Shown: piece after piece, positions 18,551 to 27,362 of the stretch
How the letters are laid out: every line of letters begins with the position of its first letter
Numbering within the stretch: the first letter of the stretch is position 1
Source: Anthropogastromicrobium sp050944455
GTDB lineage: Bacteria > Bacillota > Clostridia > Lachnospirales > Lachnospiraceae
Reading direction: 5' to 3'
DNA: 64,000 nt
Assembly (NCBI GenBank): GCA_050944455.1
Contig: JBMNRC010000005.1
Span: 1 to 64,000 of the forward strand
Program-made: the position numbers and the translations under genes
The notes under the pieces: model-generated
What the model saw: only the letters and a program-made list of their open reading frames with translations
Database searches by the model: none
Told to the model about the DNA's origin: nothing

Positions 18551-20142
18551 TGGCTGAGCAGTATCTGAAGCACCCGCTTGCGGGAAAGAAATATACCGGC
18601 GCGGAGGCGCGGAACGGTGAAGTGAAGGCGCAGCAGGCGCCGGCCGGATCAAAAACCTCTGCCGGGGAGAATGCGTCCGCCGGGGCCGGCACAGGCGCCG
18701 GAGCAGGAACAGATGCGGGAACCGGGCTGAATAATGCCGCCGGGACGAAGGCGTCCGCCGGGGCCGGGACAGGCGCAGGGCCGGATAATGTCGTAGAAAC
18801 GATCAAAAAGGTTCTCTCCGAATCCGGCGTGTACGGTTGGCAAATCACGGACACCTCGGTGCGCGGCTGGGAATTCTACTTTATCCGCCACCGGCTGGAC
18901 CAGAACCGCGTCCGGAATGTCCGCCACATCGAGGTGAAGGTTTACGTGCGTTCTGAGGAGAACACGGAAAACGGGACCTCCGTCATCGTCGGGGACGCTT
19001 CCGCGGAAATCCCGCCGACCGCTTCGGAGGCGGAGATCCGCCGCGAGGCAGAGCGGCTGAAGGCGCAGGCGGGGCTGATCCGGAACCCTGCCTACACGCT
19101 CAATCCGGCTGTGACGAAGGAGGAGGCCGCAAAGCTTGCGGAAGACATGGCGGCCGCCGGCGCGGGCAAAGCCGGGACAGGAGCGCGGACCGACGCCGCT
19201 TCCGTCTCGGGGGATTTCATCCGGCTGATGAAGGGAATCCGCGAGACGCCGACGGAAGATATCAATTCCTATGAGATTTTCGTCAACAGCGTCACCCGCC
19301 GGATCCTCACCTCGGAGGGGACGGACGTAACGGAGAGCTTCCCGCAGTCCAGCCTCGAGGTGGTGACCAACGCCAGAAAAGACGGGCGCGAGATCGAGAT
19401 GTACCGGATGTTCCATTCCGGAACCTGCGGCACGGAGAACCTGAAGGCGGAGATTGAGGACCAGCTTGTCCGCGGGAAAGACCGGCTGCTGACAAAGCCT
19501 ACGCCGGACCTGAAAAAATCGGCCGTCGTTTTCTCCTCCCATGAGATGCTGGCGATCTACAACTGGTTCCTGACGAATCTGAGCGCCCAGGCTGTGGTGC
19601 AGGGAATTTCGCAGTGGAAGCCCGGCGAAGCCGTGGCGGACCGCTTTGACGGCGACCGGGTGACCGTGGACGCCGTTCCGTATCTGCCGAATTCCCCCAA
19701 AAACTTTCTTCTGGATGAGGAAGGCGCGCCGGTCACCGGCCTGCGGCTGATGACGGACGGCGTGTGCGAACATTACTGGGGAAGCAGGCAGTACGCGTGC
19801 CGCCTGGGGCTTGAGCGCAGCTTTATCCCCACCAACACGGTGTTCTCCGGCGGAACCAGAAGCGCGGAGGAAATACGGCAGGGGAACTTCCTGGAAGTGG
19901 TTGAATTTTCCGATTTCCAGGTGAACGGGATGACCGGGAACATTGCCGGAGAAATCCGCCTCGCCTACTGGCATGAGAACGGGAAGGTGACGCCGGTATC
20001 CGGCGGATCCGTCTCCGGCAGCATGAAAGAATTTATCCGGAGCATGACGATGACGCGGGAATCCCGGCAGTACGGCAACACGCTGGTCCCGGCGGCTGTC
20101 CGCCTGGAGGGAGTTACCGTATCCGGCATTGCTGAGGTGTGA
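18547..20142 (+). CDS. tldE: TldE/PmbA-like partner subunit with low-complexity insert
   Basis: The 531-residue protein is the non-catalytic partner of TldD. It has the family's C-terminal core (VFSSHEMLAIYNWFL, GGTRSAEEIRQGNFLEVVEF) and no HExxxH motif, as expected. The ATG overlaps the tldD stop (ATGATG with TGA inside), with GTGAGG upstream. Residues about 28-80 are an Ala/Gly/Thr-rich insert (repeats of ASAGAGTGAG), absent from normal TldE proteins of about 450 residues. The insert resembles the repeat expansions found elsewhere in this window. A second short Ala/Gly-rich stretch is near residue 205. Confidence 0.9.
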   Translation: MMAEQYLKHPLAGKKYTGAEARNGEVKAQQAPAGSKTSAGENASAGAGTGAGAGTDAGTGLNNAAGTKASAGAGTGAGPDNVVETIKKVLSESGVYGWQITDTSVRGWEFYFIRHRLDQNRVRNVRHIEVKVYVRSEENTENGTSVIVGDASAEIPPTASEAEIRREAERLKAQAGLIRNPAYTLNPAVTKEEAAKLAEDMAAAGAGKAGTGARTDAASVSGDFIRLMKGIRETPTEDINSYEIFVNSVTRRILTSEGTDVTESFPQSSLEVVTNARKDGREIEMYRMFHSGTCGTENLKAEIEDQLVRGKDRLLTKPTPDLKKSAVVFSSHEMLAIYNWFLTNLSAQAVVQGISQWKPGEAVADRFDGDRVTVDAVPYLPNSPKNFLLDEEGAPVTGLRLMTDGVCEHYWGSRQYACRLGLERSFIPTNTVFSGGTRSAEEIRQGNFLEVVEFSDFQVNGMTGNIAGEIRLAYWHENGKVTPVSGGSVSGSMKEFIRSMTMTRESRQYGNTLVPAAVRLEGVTVSGIAEV

Positions 20143-20221
20143 ACCGGGGATGGATCAATCTTTAACCGGAAGCGGGGAATAGCTTCCGGGCATTGCGGCA
20201 GAACGCAGAAAGGCAGAAAAG

Positions 20222-20581
20222 ATGGCTGACAAGGATGATTTCAAGTTTGAGGACGCTCTGAAAACCGTATTTCTTGCGGGTGTAGGCGCAGCTGCGGCGA
20301 CCGGCGAGAAATCGAAGGAAATCCTGGACGAGCTGGTGAAGAAAGGCAAAATCACCGTCGAACAGGGCAAGGTGCTCAACGAGGAGCTGAAGCGCAAGAC
20401 AGAGGAAGCCGGCAAAAAGGCTGAGGAAAACATCAAAAAGGAAGAGGAGAAAGCCGGGAAACAGGCCGAGGAGGAATCCGGGGGAAAGAAGGATTCCGGC
20501 AGCACCCGCGACTTTTCCGATTTTGTGAAGAGCCTGACCCCGGAGGAGAAAGAGGCGCTGAAGAAACAGCTCGGAGAGTGA
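20222..20581 (+). CDS. Phasin-like helical protein (PhaF/PhaI-type)
   Basis: The 119-residue protein has an N-terminal amphipathic segment (FEDALKTVFLAGVGAAAATG), then EILDELVKKGKITVEQGKVLNEELK, a pattern common in poly(hydroxyalkanoate) granule-associated/phasin-family proteins found widely in Clostridia. The second half is a Lys/Glu-rich likely coiled coil ending in SLTPEEKEALKKQLGE. It lies 87 bases upstream of a UbiB-like kinase, an association I remember from other Firmicutes. A true PHA granule role is doubtful because no PHA synthase is nearby; a membrane or lipid-associated scaffold is possible. Confidence 0.75.
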   Translation: MADKDDFKFEDALKTVFLAGVGAAAATGEKSKEILDELVKKGKITVEQGKVLNEELKRKTEEAGKKAEENIKKEEEKAGKQAEEESGGKKDSGSTRDFSDFVKSLTPEEKEALKKQLGE

Positions 20582-20668
20582 GAATCGCCGGGGAAAGTCT
20601 GTGACAGCTTACGGACCGCGGCAGCGAGAGCAATTTCGCCGCCGCGGATTTCAGTTAAAGGAGTGAGT

Positions 20669-22267
20669 ATGGCAGAACCTGACAGCACCGCCGGCATGTC
20701 CGGGGAGGAACAGGAGAACCGTTTCAGGGAGATCGTCAGCATCCTGATGAAAAACCAGGTGATGCGCGGAATGACGCCGGAAAAACTGGTGAACGTGCTC
20801 ACTGACCTCGGCCCGACTTACATCAAGCTGGGACAGATCCTGTCGCTGCATTCGGACATCCTCCCGCAGGAATACTGCGACGCCCTCCGAAGGCTAAACT
20901 CGGACGCGGACCCCATGCCGTATTCCGAAGTGCGGGAGCTGGTCTCAGAGGCGTACGGCGGGGAGAAGCCGGAAGAGATTTTCCGGGAATTCGATGAAAA
21001 GCCGCTGGGCTCGGCTTCGATCGCGCAGGCGCACCGGGCCGTCCTCAAGTCCGGCGAGGAAGTGGTGGTCAAAGTCCAGCGCCGGAACATCTACCGGCGC
21101 ATGGAGGCGGACATCAGCCTGATGCGGCGGGCGCTGCGCAAACTTCCGGCGGTCGGCGGCCTGAAAAACCTGGTGAGCTTTTCGGATGTGCTGGATGAGC
21201 TGTGGGCCGTCGCGCGCGAGGAGATGGATTTTCAGCAGGAAGCCGACAACATGGAGGAGCTCGCCAGAAACAACAGCGACGTCGTGTTCATCAAGGTCCC
21301 GAAGGTGTACCGGGAATACCTGACGGAGCACGTCCTTGTGATGGAATACATCGACGGGTACAGTATCGGCGACGTGGAGAATCTGCGCAAGGCGGGCTAC
21401 GACATGGACGAGATCGGGCGCAAGTACGCCGACAACTTTGTCCGCCAGGTGATCCGGGACGGCTTTTTCCACGCCGACCCGCACACCGGCAACGTCCGGA
21501 TCCAGGGAGGAAAGATCGTCTGGCTGGACATGGGCATGATGGGGCGCCTCTCGGACACGGACCGCCGGACCTGCATGGAGGCGGTTCTCGCGATCGCGGA
21601 CCGCGATACCGAGCGGCTGATGAACGCGGTGCTGTCGATTGTGGAACTCACGGGCCGCCCGGACCGCGACGTCCTTTACCGGGATCTCGACGATATCATC
21701 CACAATTACGGGTACACGGACCTGAAGCGCTTCCGCATCGGCAGCTTTCTGCGCGACGTCCTGGAAGTGATGAAAAAGAATCACCTGCGCTTCCCGCAGG
21801 GAGTGTCGATGCTGGTTCGCGGCCTGACGCAGGCCGAGGGCGTTCTGTCGCAGATCAGCCCGGAGATCAGTATCATGGAGATCGCCATGCAGGAGGCGGA
21901 GGAGTACTACCGCCAGAACTTCAGCATGAAGGCGGAACTGCAGGAAACCGGGAAAAAGTTTCTTTCCGGCGCGAAGAAGGCGACGGATATCCCTGAACTG
22001 ACGTCGGAGGCGATCCGGCAGTTCGTCAGGGGCCGGAGCCGCGCCGACGTCAGCCTGAGGGCCGACGCGGGGCTGCGCGTGCTGATGCGCAGCCTGACGG
22101 GAAGAATTTCCGCCGCCGTCTGGGGAGCGGGACTCATCATCGGGTCGGCGATCCTGGCGGCTTCCGGGGACGGATGGCGGACCGCGCTGGCTGCGGCGGG
22201 GTTTGTGCTTTCCGGGATCCTGGGCGCCGCGGTGCTGTACCGCGGACACCGGGAGAAAGAAATCTGA
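20669..22267 (+). CDS. UbiB/ABC1/AarF-family atypical kinase
   Basis: The 532-residue protein has the ABC1 kinase-like core. The KxGQ motif is YIKLGQILS (53-56), the alanine-rich loop replacing the glycine-rich loop is GSASIAQAHR (114-123), and the ATP lysine is in VVVKVQR (Lys135). The catalytic region reads FFHADPHTGNV and the metal-binding segment WLDMGMMG. Two C-terminal helices (AAVWGAGLIIGSAILAAS, then AGFVLSGILGAAVLY) anchor it in the membrane. In proteobacteria UbiB supports ubiquinone synthesis; here an isoprenoid or lipid role is more likely. The ATG at 20669 follows AAAGGAG. Its 3' end is duplicated downstream. Confidence 0.94.
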   Translation: MAEPDSTAGMSGEEQENRFREIVSILMKNQVMRGMTPEKLVNVLTDLGPTYIKLGQILSLHSDILPQEYCDALRRLNSDADPMPYSEVRELVSEAYGGEKPEEIFREFDEKPLGSASIAQAHRAVLKSGEEVVVKVQRRNIYRRMEADISLMRRALRKLPAVGGLKNLVSFSDVLDELWAVAREEMDFQQEADNMEELARNNSDVVFIKVPKVYREYLTEHVLVMEYIDGYSIGDVENLRKAGYDMDEIGRKYADNFVRQVIRDGFFHADPHTGNVRIQGGKIVWLDMGMMGRLSDTDRRTCMEAVLAIADRDTERLMNAVLSIVELTGRPDRDVLYRDLDDIIHNYGYTDLKRFRIGSFLRDVLEVMKKNHLRFPQGVSMLVRGLTQAEGVLSQISPEISIMEIAMQEAEEYYRQNFSMKAELQETGKKFLSGAKKATDIPELTSEAIRQFVRGRSRADVSLRADAGLRVLMRSLTGRISAAVWGAGLIIGSAILAASGDGWRTALAAAGFVLSGILGAAVLYRGHREKEI

Positions 22268-22495
22268 GCCGCTAACCGCCATGAGGGATGGCGGTTACTG
22301 GGAGAAAGAAATCTGAGCTGCCGACCGCTATAATAAAATCTGAACTGCCGGCCGTCATGAGGGATGGCGGTCAGCGGATAAGTCCCTGCCGGGACCGGCA
22401 CGGGCAGCGGAAACAGCCGGCTGTTCTGGAGAATGGCAGGAACAGGCAGATCCCTGCTTGGACCGGCACAGGCAGTAAAAACTGGCTGCGGCCGC
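22251..22495. repeat. Tandem duplications starting in the ubiB-like 3' end
   Basis: The last codons and stop of the kinase gene (GGGAGAAAGAAATCTGAGC, 22251-22269) are repeated at 22300-22318, a 49-bp period. Between them the hairpin AACCGCCAT-GAGGG-ATGGCGGTT lies at 22274-22296, with a diverged copy near 22352-22372. A second duplicated unit, CCCTGCYKGGACCGGCACRGGCAG, occurs at about 22383 and 22450. No gene lies in this 308-bp gap. Confidence 0.75.
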
Positions 22496-22575
22496 GTATA
22501 TGACCGAGAGAGAGTGAGTATGGCCGATATCGCGCAGGACTGCGTGCGCAGAAACAGGAGGAAGCGGAACAATTT

Positions 22576-25506
22576 ATGCTTCAGTGCAGAGAACTCTGTA
22601 AGGAATATGTCACGGGAGACCTGGTCCAGACGGCCCTGGACCACGTCAGCTTCAATCTCCGCGACAGTGAATTTGTGGCCATCCTCGGCCCCAGCGGTTC
22701 AGGAAAAACAACCCTTCTGAATGTCATCGGGGGCCTGGACAGATATGACAGCGGCGACATCCTGATCAACGGGACTTCGACCAAAAACTACAAAGACCGC
22801 GACTGGGACACCTACCGCAACCATACCATCGGATTTGTTTTTCAGAGCTACAACCTGATTCCGCATCAGACAGTTCTGGCGAACGTCGAGATGGCGCTCA
22901 CCCTGGCGGGAGTTTCCCGCCGGACGCGGAAAGAGCGGGCCCTGGAGGCCCTGGACCGCGTCGGTCTCAAGGAGCAGGCGCACAAGCACCCCAACCAGAT
23001 GTCCGGCGGGCAGATGCAGCGCGTGGCTATCGCCAGGGCGCTGGTCAATGACCCGGATATCGTCCTTGCAGACGAGCCGACCGGAGCGCTGGACTCCGAG
23101 ACCAGCATTCAGGTGATGAACCTGCTGCGCGACGTCGCGAAGGACCGCCTGGTTGTGATGGTCACGCACAACACGGAACTGGCGGAGCAGTACGCTACCC
23201 GCATTATCCGGCTGTATGACGGCAGGATCATCGGCGACACCAACCCATACGAGATCGCGGAGCCGGTCCCGAAGGGCGGGGAGCAGCTGGAGGAGATGCT
23301 CCGGCGGCTGGTCCTGATGATCACCAAAAACGACAAGATGGCGGATGAGTATTCCCGGAAGATCGCGGCCGAGTACGACGGAAAGCTGCTGACGGACGGC
23401 CAGACGGCGGACAGCGGGAAGCAGGCGGAACAGGCGGCAACCAGTACCCGCCGGAAAAAGACAGCCCGCAAAAAGCAGGCGCACATGGGCTTCGGGACGG
23501 CCCTCGGGCTTTCCTTCAGCAACCTGCGCACCAAAAAGAGCCGCACCATCCTGACGGCTTTCGCGGGCTCCATCGGTATCATCGGCATCGCGCTGATCCA
23601 GGCGCTGTCCGGCGGAGTCAACAAGTACATCACGGATATCCAGCGCGACACCATGTCCTCGTACCCGATCACGATCGAAGCCGAGACGTTTGACCTGAAC
23701 TCGCTGCTGACCGAGAACCAGAGCCGGGCGACCTCCGAGGCTGACCATCCGCTGGACGGCGTGTACAGCAATTCCGAGCAGATCGAGATGCAGTCAAGCC
23801 TGACTTCGAGCTATACGGAGAACAACCTGACGAAATTCAAAAAGTATCTGGACGACCCGGACAGCGAGATCGCGCAGTACCTCGGCGATAACGGCGTGAT
23901 CTACTCCTACGACATCTCGTTCGGCGCTTATACCATCGACCCGGATGACGTCCTGGTCGATACGGACGGCGTGACGATCGGCGAAGACAATTCGCTGGTC
24001 TCATCGTCTTCCGATATTGTCTCAAGCATGATGGAGATGTCGCCGATGCTCAGCAGCTCGTCCATCTTCACGGAACTCACGCCGGACAGCACAGGCACCG
24101 GCATCAGCGAGTCCGTGACCGACAATTACGACCTGGTTTACGGGGACTGGCCGGAGGATTACGACGAGGTGGTGCTGATTCTCGACCAGAACAATGAGAT
24201 TTCCCTGACGGTTCTTTATGAGCTGGGCGTTCTTCCTTCGTCGGAGTACTCCGACCTGATCGACGAGATCAATTCCGGCGATGAAATTGAGCTGGACCAG
24301 CAGAAGTGGAGCTACCGGGAGCTGACTGACCGCGAGATCTACGTGATCCCGGACAGCGACCTGTACCAGAAGAACGAAAACGGCAGATGGGTCTCCATCA
24401 GCGATGACGCGGAAGCCCTGCGGCAGATCGTGGACAGCGGCGACGCGCTGACCCTGAAGATCTCCGGGATTATCCGCGCGAACAGCGACTCGGCGAACGA
24501 GGGGATGACCACAATGACCGGGCTTTCGGGAACCGTCGGCTACACGAGGGATCTCACCGACTACCTGATCGATTACGCCAACGACAGCGAAATCGTCAAG
24601 GAACAGGAGGACAATCCTGACGTCAACGTGCTGAACGGCCTTGCCTTCGAGCCGGCGGACGACGCGGCGAAGGCGGCGGACGCGGTTGCCTATATGCAGG
24701 CGCTGAACGTTTCGGAAAAAGCGTCCCTGTACCGCAGCCTTCTGGAGGAGCAGAACCAGGATAACCCGGACCAGCTGGCGGCGATCCAGGCGATGGGAGA
24801 GGAGGAACTGGCGGCCCAGCTCGACGCCGCGATCACCGCTGGCATGGACCAGGAGACGCTGGTGCAGATTTACGACACCTACGTCGACGCCGGATCCTAC
24901 GACGACAACCTGACCAATTTCGGCGTGGTGTCCGAGGACGCTCCGACCTCCATCAGCATCTACACGGATACCTTCGCCGACAAGGACGCGATCGCGCAGT
25001 GCATCGAAGACTACAATGAAGACGCGAAGGACGAGGACAAGATTACCTATACGGATTACGTGGAGCTGATGACGACCTCGGTTATGAATATCGTCAACGT
25101 GATTTCCTACGTGCTGATTGCTTTCGTTTCCGTATCGCTGATTGTCTCGTCGATCATGATCGGCATTATCACCTACATTTCCGTCCTGGAGCGCACGAAG
25201 GAAATCGGCATTCTCCGAGCCCTCGGCGCGTCAAGGCGGAATATCTCCCAGGTATTCAACGCCGAGACTTTCATCATCGGCCTGCTTTCCGGCGTGATGG
25301 GCATCGGCCTGTCGCTGCTGCTGCAGATCCCGATCAACGCGGTGATGCACCATGTGCTGAATACCGACGCGATCAACGCGGCCCTGCCGGTGAAGTCCGC
25401 AATCTTCCTGATTGTGCTGAGCGTGGTGCTCACGCTTATCGGCGGACTGATCCCGGCGAAGAAAGCCGCAGGCAAAGATCCTGTCGCGGCGTTGAGGTCC
25501 GAGTGA
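22576..25506 (+). CDS. MacB-type ABC transporter, fused ATPase and FtsX-like permease
   Basis: The 976-residue protein joins an ABC ATPase (about 1-230) to an FtsX/MacB permease. Walker A is GPSGSGKTT at 38-46, the signature is MSGGQMQRVAIARAL from 142, and Walker B is IVLADEPTG at 162-170. A Lys/Arg-rich linker leads to TM1 (SIGIIGIALIQALSGGVN, about 335). A large extracellular domain of about 500 residues follows, rich in Asp/Ser and including a segment EEQNQDNPDQLAAIQAMG. Three closing helices include ISVLERTKEIGILRALGASR, the MacB-family coupling motif. Such proteins do mechanotransmission or export of peptides, lipoproteins or antimicrobials. GGAGGAAG lies upstream of the ATG. No two-component system is adjacent. 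Confidence 0.94.
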   Translation: MLQCRELCKEYVTGDLVQTALDHVSFNLRDSEFVAILGPSGSGKTTLLNVIGGLDRYDSGDILINGTSTKNYKDRDWDTYRNHTIGFVFQSYNLIPHQTVLANVEMALTLAGVSRRTRKERALEALDRVGLKEQAHKHPNQMSGGQMQRVAIARALVNDPDIVLADEPTGALDSETSIQVMNLLRDVAKDRLVVMVTHNTELAEQYATRIIRLYDGRIIGDTNPYEIAEPVPKGGEQLEEMLRRLVLMITKNDKMADEYSRKIAAEYDGKLLTDGQTADSGKQAEQAATSTRRKKTARKKQAHMGFGTALGLSFSNLRTKKSRTILTAFAGSIGIIGIALIQALSGGVNKYITDIQRDTMSSYPITIEAETFDLNSLLTENQSRATSEADHPLDGVYSNSEQIEMQSSLTSSYTENNLTKFKKYLDDPDSEIAQYLGDNGVIYSYDISFGAYTIDPDDVLVDTDGVTIGEDNSLVSSSSDIVSSMMEMSPMLSSSSIFTELTPDSTGTGISESVTDNYDLVYGDWPEDYDEVVLILDQNNEISLTVLYELGVLPSSEYSDLIDEINSGDEIELDQQKWSYRELTDREIYVIPDSDLYQKNENGRWVSISDDAEALRQIVDSGDALTLKISGIIRANSDSANEGMTTMTGLSGTVGYTRDLTDYLIDYANDSEIVKEQEDNPDVNVLNGLAFEPADDAAKAADAVAYMQALNVSEKASLYRSLLEEQNQDNPDQLAAIQAMGEEELAAQLDAAITAGMDQETLVQIYDTYVDAGSYDDNLTNFGVVSEDAPTSISIYTDTFADKDAIAQCIEDYNEDAKDEDKITYTDYVELMTTSVMNIVNVISYVLIAFVSVSLIVSSIMIGIITYISVLERTKEIGILRALGASRRNISQVFNAETFIIGLLSGVMGIGLSLLLQIPINAVMHHVLNTDAINAALPVKSAIFLIVLSVVLTLIGGLIPAKKAAGKDPVAALRSE

Positions 25507-25943
25507 GGAGAGTTCTGTCCCCGCGGGAGAACATCCTCCGGCTTCCTGCCCGTCCGGTTTCTGTTCAGGAGAGTCAGGCCCCGCGGGAGAGCCTGCGGGG
25601 CAGCCCGGACAGCCCGGAGCCTGGAGGCATCTTCCTCGTCAGGCAGACAAATCGCGCGGACAAGGACTGCCTGCACTCTGCGGGAAACCCGCGGATAATA
25701 AAGGCCCTGAAGAAGAATGTTTATCCTTCTTCAGGGCCTTTGGCTGTTATTACGGGTTAATTGTACTTTCGGGTTATTGATCTGGCGAGGCGATTTACAG
25801 AACCAGGCCGTTCCGCGTGTGCGGAGAAGGTCCGGCTGTCAGCCACAGCGAAAACTTCGACGTGGACAAACTGCGCGATCAGCTCAAAAAAAGGCGCTTC
25901 CAGCGACGTGACAGCCGCCGCGGTGGGCGAGCCCGATTCCGGG
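25507..25943. other. Convergent spacer
   Basis: This gap between converging genes holds the strong terminator at 25700-25741. From about 25800 to 25895 one plus frame reads VCGEGPAVSHSENFDVDKL and looks protein-like for about 30 residues, but it has no start context; it may be a remnant I cannot name. Confidence 0.35.
25700..25741. terminator. Strong bidirectional terminator
   Basis: A perfect 16-bp stem (25700-25715 with 25726-25741) and 10-base loop, with A-run and T-run at its edges, sits between the converging ABC transporter and DegV genes and can serve both. Confidence 0.85.
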
Positions 25944-26801
25944 TCAGGGATTCTTCAGGACGCCGACGCCGATCAGCCCGGGTCCCGTGTTGATCGCGAG
26001 GGAGGCCGTGATCTGCTGCTCCCTGATGAATTCGCACTGCGGAAGGTTCGTGCGCAGCATGGACTCAAACTCGAGGGCTTCCAGGTGATTGCCGCCGCCT
26101 TCCTCCACACAGATGATGGCCTTCGCGTCCCCGGTGAATTTCACCACGGATTCCATCAGTTTCTTTTTGCTCTGCCGTTCGCCGCGGATCATTCCGACGG
26201 TGTAGTACGCGCCTTCGCTGTCGCAGGAAATGACCGGCTTGATTTTGAGAATGGAGCCCACCATTCCGGAGAGACGCCCGATGCGCCCGCCGCGCTGCAG
26301 GTATTTCAGCGTGTCCATATAGAAAAAGATGTTGCCCTCCGGGAGTTTTTTCGGAAGTTCCTCCGCGATTTTCTCCGCGGACCAGCCTTCCTCCAGCTTT
26401 CTGGCGGCCCAGATGGCGTACAGGCCGGAGCTCACGGAAATGTTCAGGGTGTCGAACGCGTACACGTGGATATCGTCGCGCTGCGTGCCGATCAGGCGCA
26501 CCGCGTTGTAGGTGCCGGAGAAGCAGTGGGAGATGCAGACGATGATCGCGTTTTCATATCCTTCTGCCACCGCCTGGTCCAGCGCGTCGCTGATTTCGGC
26601 CATGGACGGGGTTGAGGTGGAAGGAAACTCATCCGGGAAACGCTTGTAGATCATCATCGGGTCGATGTCCACGCTGTCCAGATAATCTTTTTCGGGATAG
26701 TATACGTGGAAAGGCAGCAGGCGGATGCCGTACTGGTCGCGGTATACTTTGTTGACGTCACAGCCGGAGTCGGCCATGATTATCGTTTTTTGCGGATTCA
26801 T
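25944..26801 (-). CDS. DegV-family fatty-acid-binding protein, copy 1
   Basis: The 285-residue protein binds a fatty acid (FakB-like) and would present it to a FakA kinase for phosphorylation and incorporation into phospholipid. The DegV signatures are IIMADSGCDVN at the N-terminus, PDEFPSTSTPSMAEI, VCISHCFSGTYNAVRL, FYMDTLKYLQRGGRIGR and TGPGLIGVGVLKNP at the end. Those serine/threonine loops hold the lipid carboxylate. The start at 26801 follows GAAAGGG; the open frame extends upstream without family similarity. A close paralogue is encoded 0.5 kb upstream on the same strand. FakA is not in the window. Confidence 0.95.
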   Translation of the reverse strand: MNPQKTIIMADSGCDVNKVYRDQYGIRLLPFHVYYPEKDYLDSVDIDPMMIYKRFPDEFPSTSTPSMAEISDALDQAVAEGYENAIIVCISHCFSGTYNAVRLIGTQRDDIHVYAFDTLNISVSSGLYAIWAARKLEEGWSAEKIAEELPKKLPEGNIFFYMDTLKYLQRGGRIGRLSGMVGSILKIKPVISCDSEGAYYTVGMIRGERQSKKKLMESVVKFTGDAKAIICVEEGGGNHLEALEFESMLRTNLPQCEFIREQQITASLAINTGPGLIGVGVLKNP

Positions 26802-26956
26802 AGCGAAACCCTTTCGTTTTTGGCAGGCGGCTGCCCATGGACTTCCAATGAAGAAGGACAATCGGCATGGGTGACCTCCCTGGGGCAGCAGCACAAAACA
26901 AACGGCAGTGCCGAAAGATTACGGTCTGCCGGATATAGATTCCGCTTCTGAGGAAA

Positions 26957-27018
26957 TACTGAACAGTGGTTTGAATTACTGAACAGTGGTTTAAATTTCC
27001 CCCAGAAGTGGTTTTAAA
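26957..27018 (-). promoter_or_regulatory. Tandem 20-bp operator-like repeats upstream of DegV copy 1
   Basis: TACTGAACAGTGGTTT occurs at 26957-26972 and 26977-26992, exactly 20 bp apart, and a diverged AGAAGTGGTTTTAAA follows at about 27004. Each unit contains the inverted half-sites ACTG and CAGT. They lie just downstream of the predicted promoter at 27029-27057, a repressor-like position. Two-helical-turn spacing suits cooperative binding. Confidence 0.5.
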
Positions 27019-27028
27019 AACTACATAC

Positions 27029-27057
27029 AGTATACTATGTCTTTGTCACGTAATCAA
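27029..27057 (-). promoter_or_regulatory. Sigma-A-type promoter for DegV copy 1
   Basis: Read on the minus strand, TTGATT (27057-27052) is followed after 17 bases by TATACT (27034-27029). Confidence 0.6.
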
Positions 27058-27124
27058 TACAGTCTGTCCCGTATCGCCTGACTTTCATGTAAAATATTTC
27101 TAAATATTTAATTACCGGAGAAAA

Positions 27125-27170
27125 CAGAAAGCGCGCCGCGGGTCCCTTCAGGGACAGGTTCCGCGGCGCG
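27125..27170 (-). terminator. Compound-hairpin terminator for DegV copy 2
   Basis: CGCGCCGCGG (27132-27141) pairs with CCGCGGCGCG (27161-27170), with an inner GTCCC/GGGAC stem. On the minus strand a T-rich tract (CTTTCTGTTTTC) follows. Confidence 0.75.
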
Positions 27171-27195
27171 GAGCAATCGTAAAAACATATCAGAC

Positions 27196-27362
27196 CTTTT
27201 TCAGAATCCCGGTGCGGACCGTTACCGGATCAGGGATTTTTCGGAATCCCGGTACAAACCGCAGTGGATCAGGGATTTTTCGGGATTCCGGTGCGGACCG
27301 TTACCGGATCAGGGATTTTTCGGTATCCCGATACAAACCGCAGCGGATCAGGGATTTTTCAG
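27196..27362 (-). repeat. 39-40-bp tandem array copying the 3' end of DegV copy 2
   Basis: GGATCAGGGATTTTTC recurs at 27227, 27266, 27306 and 27345 (periods 39, 40, 39), with a partial unit at 27196. Two unit types alternate, one ending GGTGCGGACCGTTACC and one ending TACAAACCGCAG, so there is a higher-order unit of about 79 bp. The unit at 27345 contains the true stop and last codons of the DegV gene; the other units repeat the same last codons and stop downstream of it. Confidence 0.88.

Noticed and set aside
17132..18652. 506-codon frame antisense to tldD
   Set aside because: Shadow frame; tldD has its zinc motif and ribosome binding site on the other strand.
27196..27362. Possible CRISPR array
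   Set aside because: The repeat units are contiguous without unique spacers and derive from the adjacent degV end; no cas gene is present.
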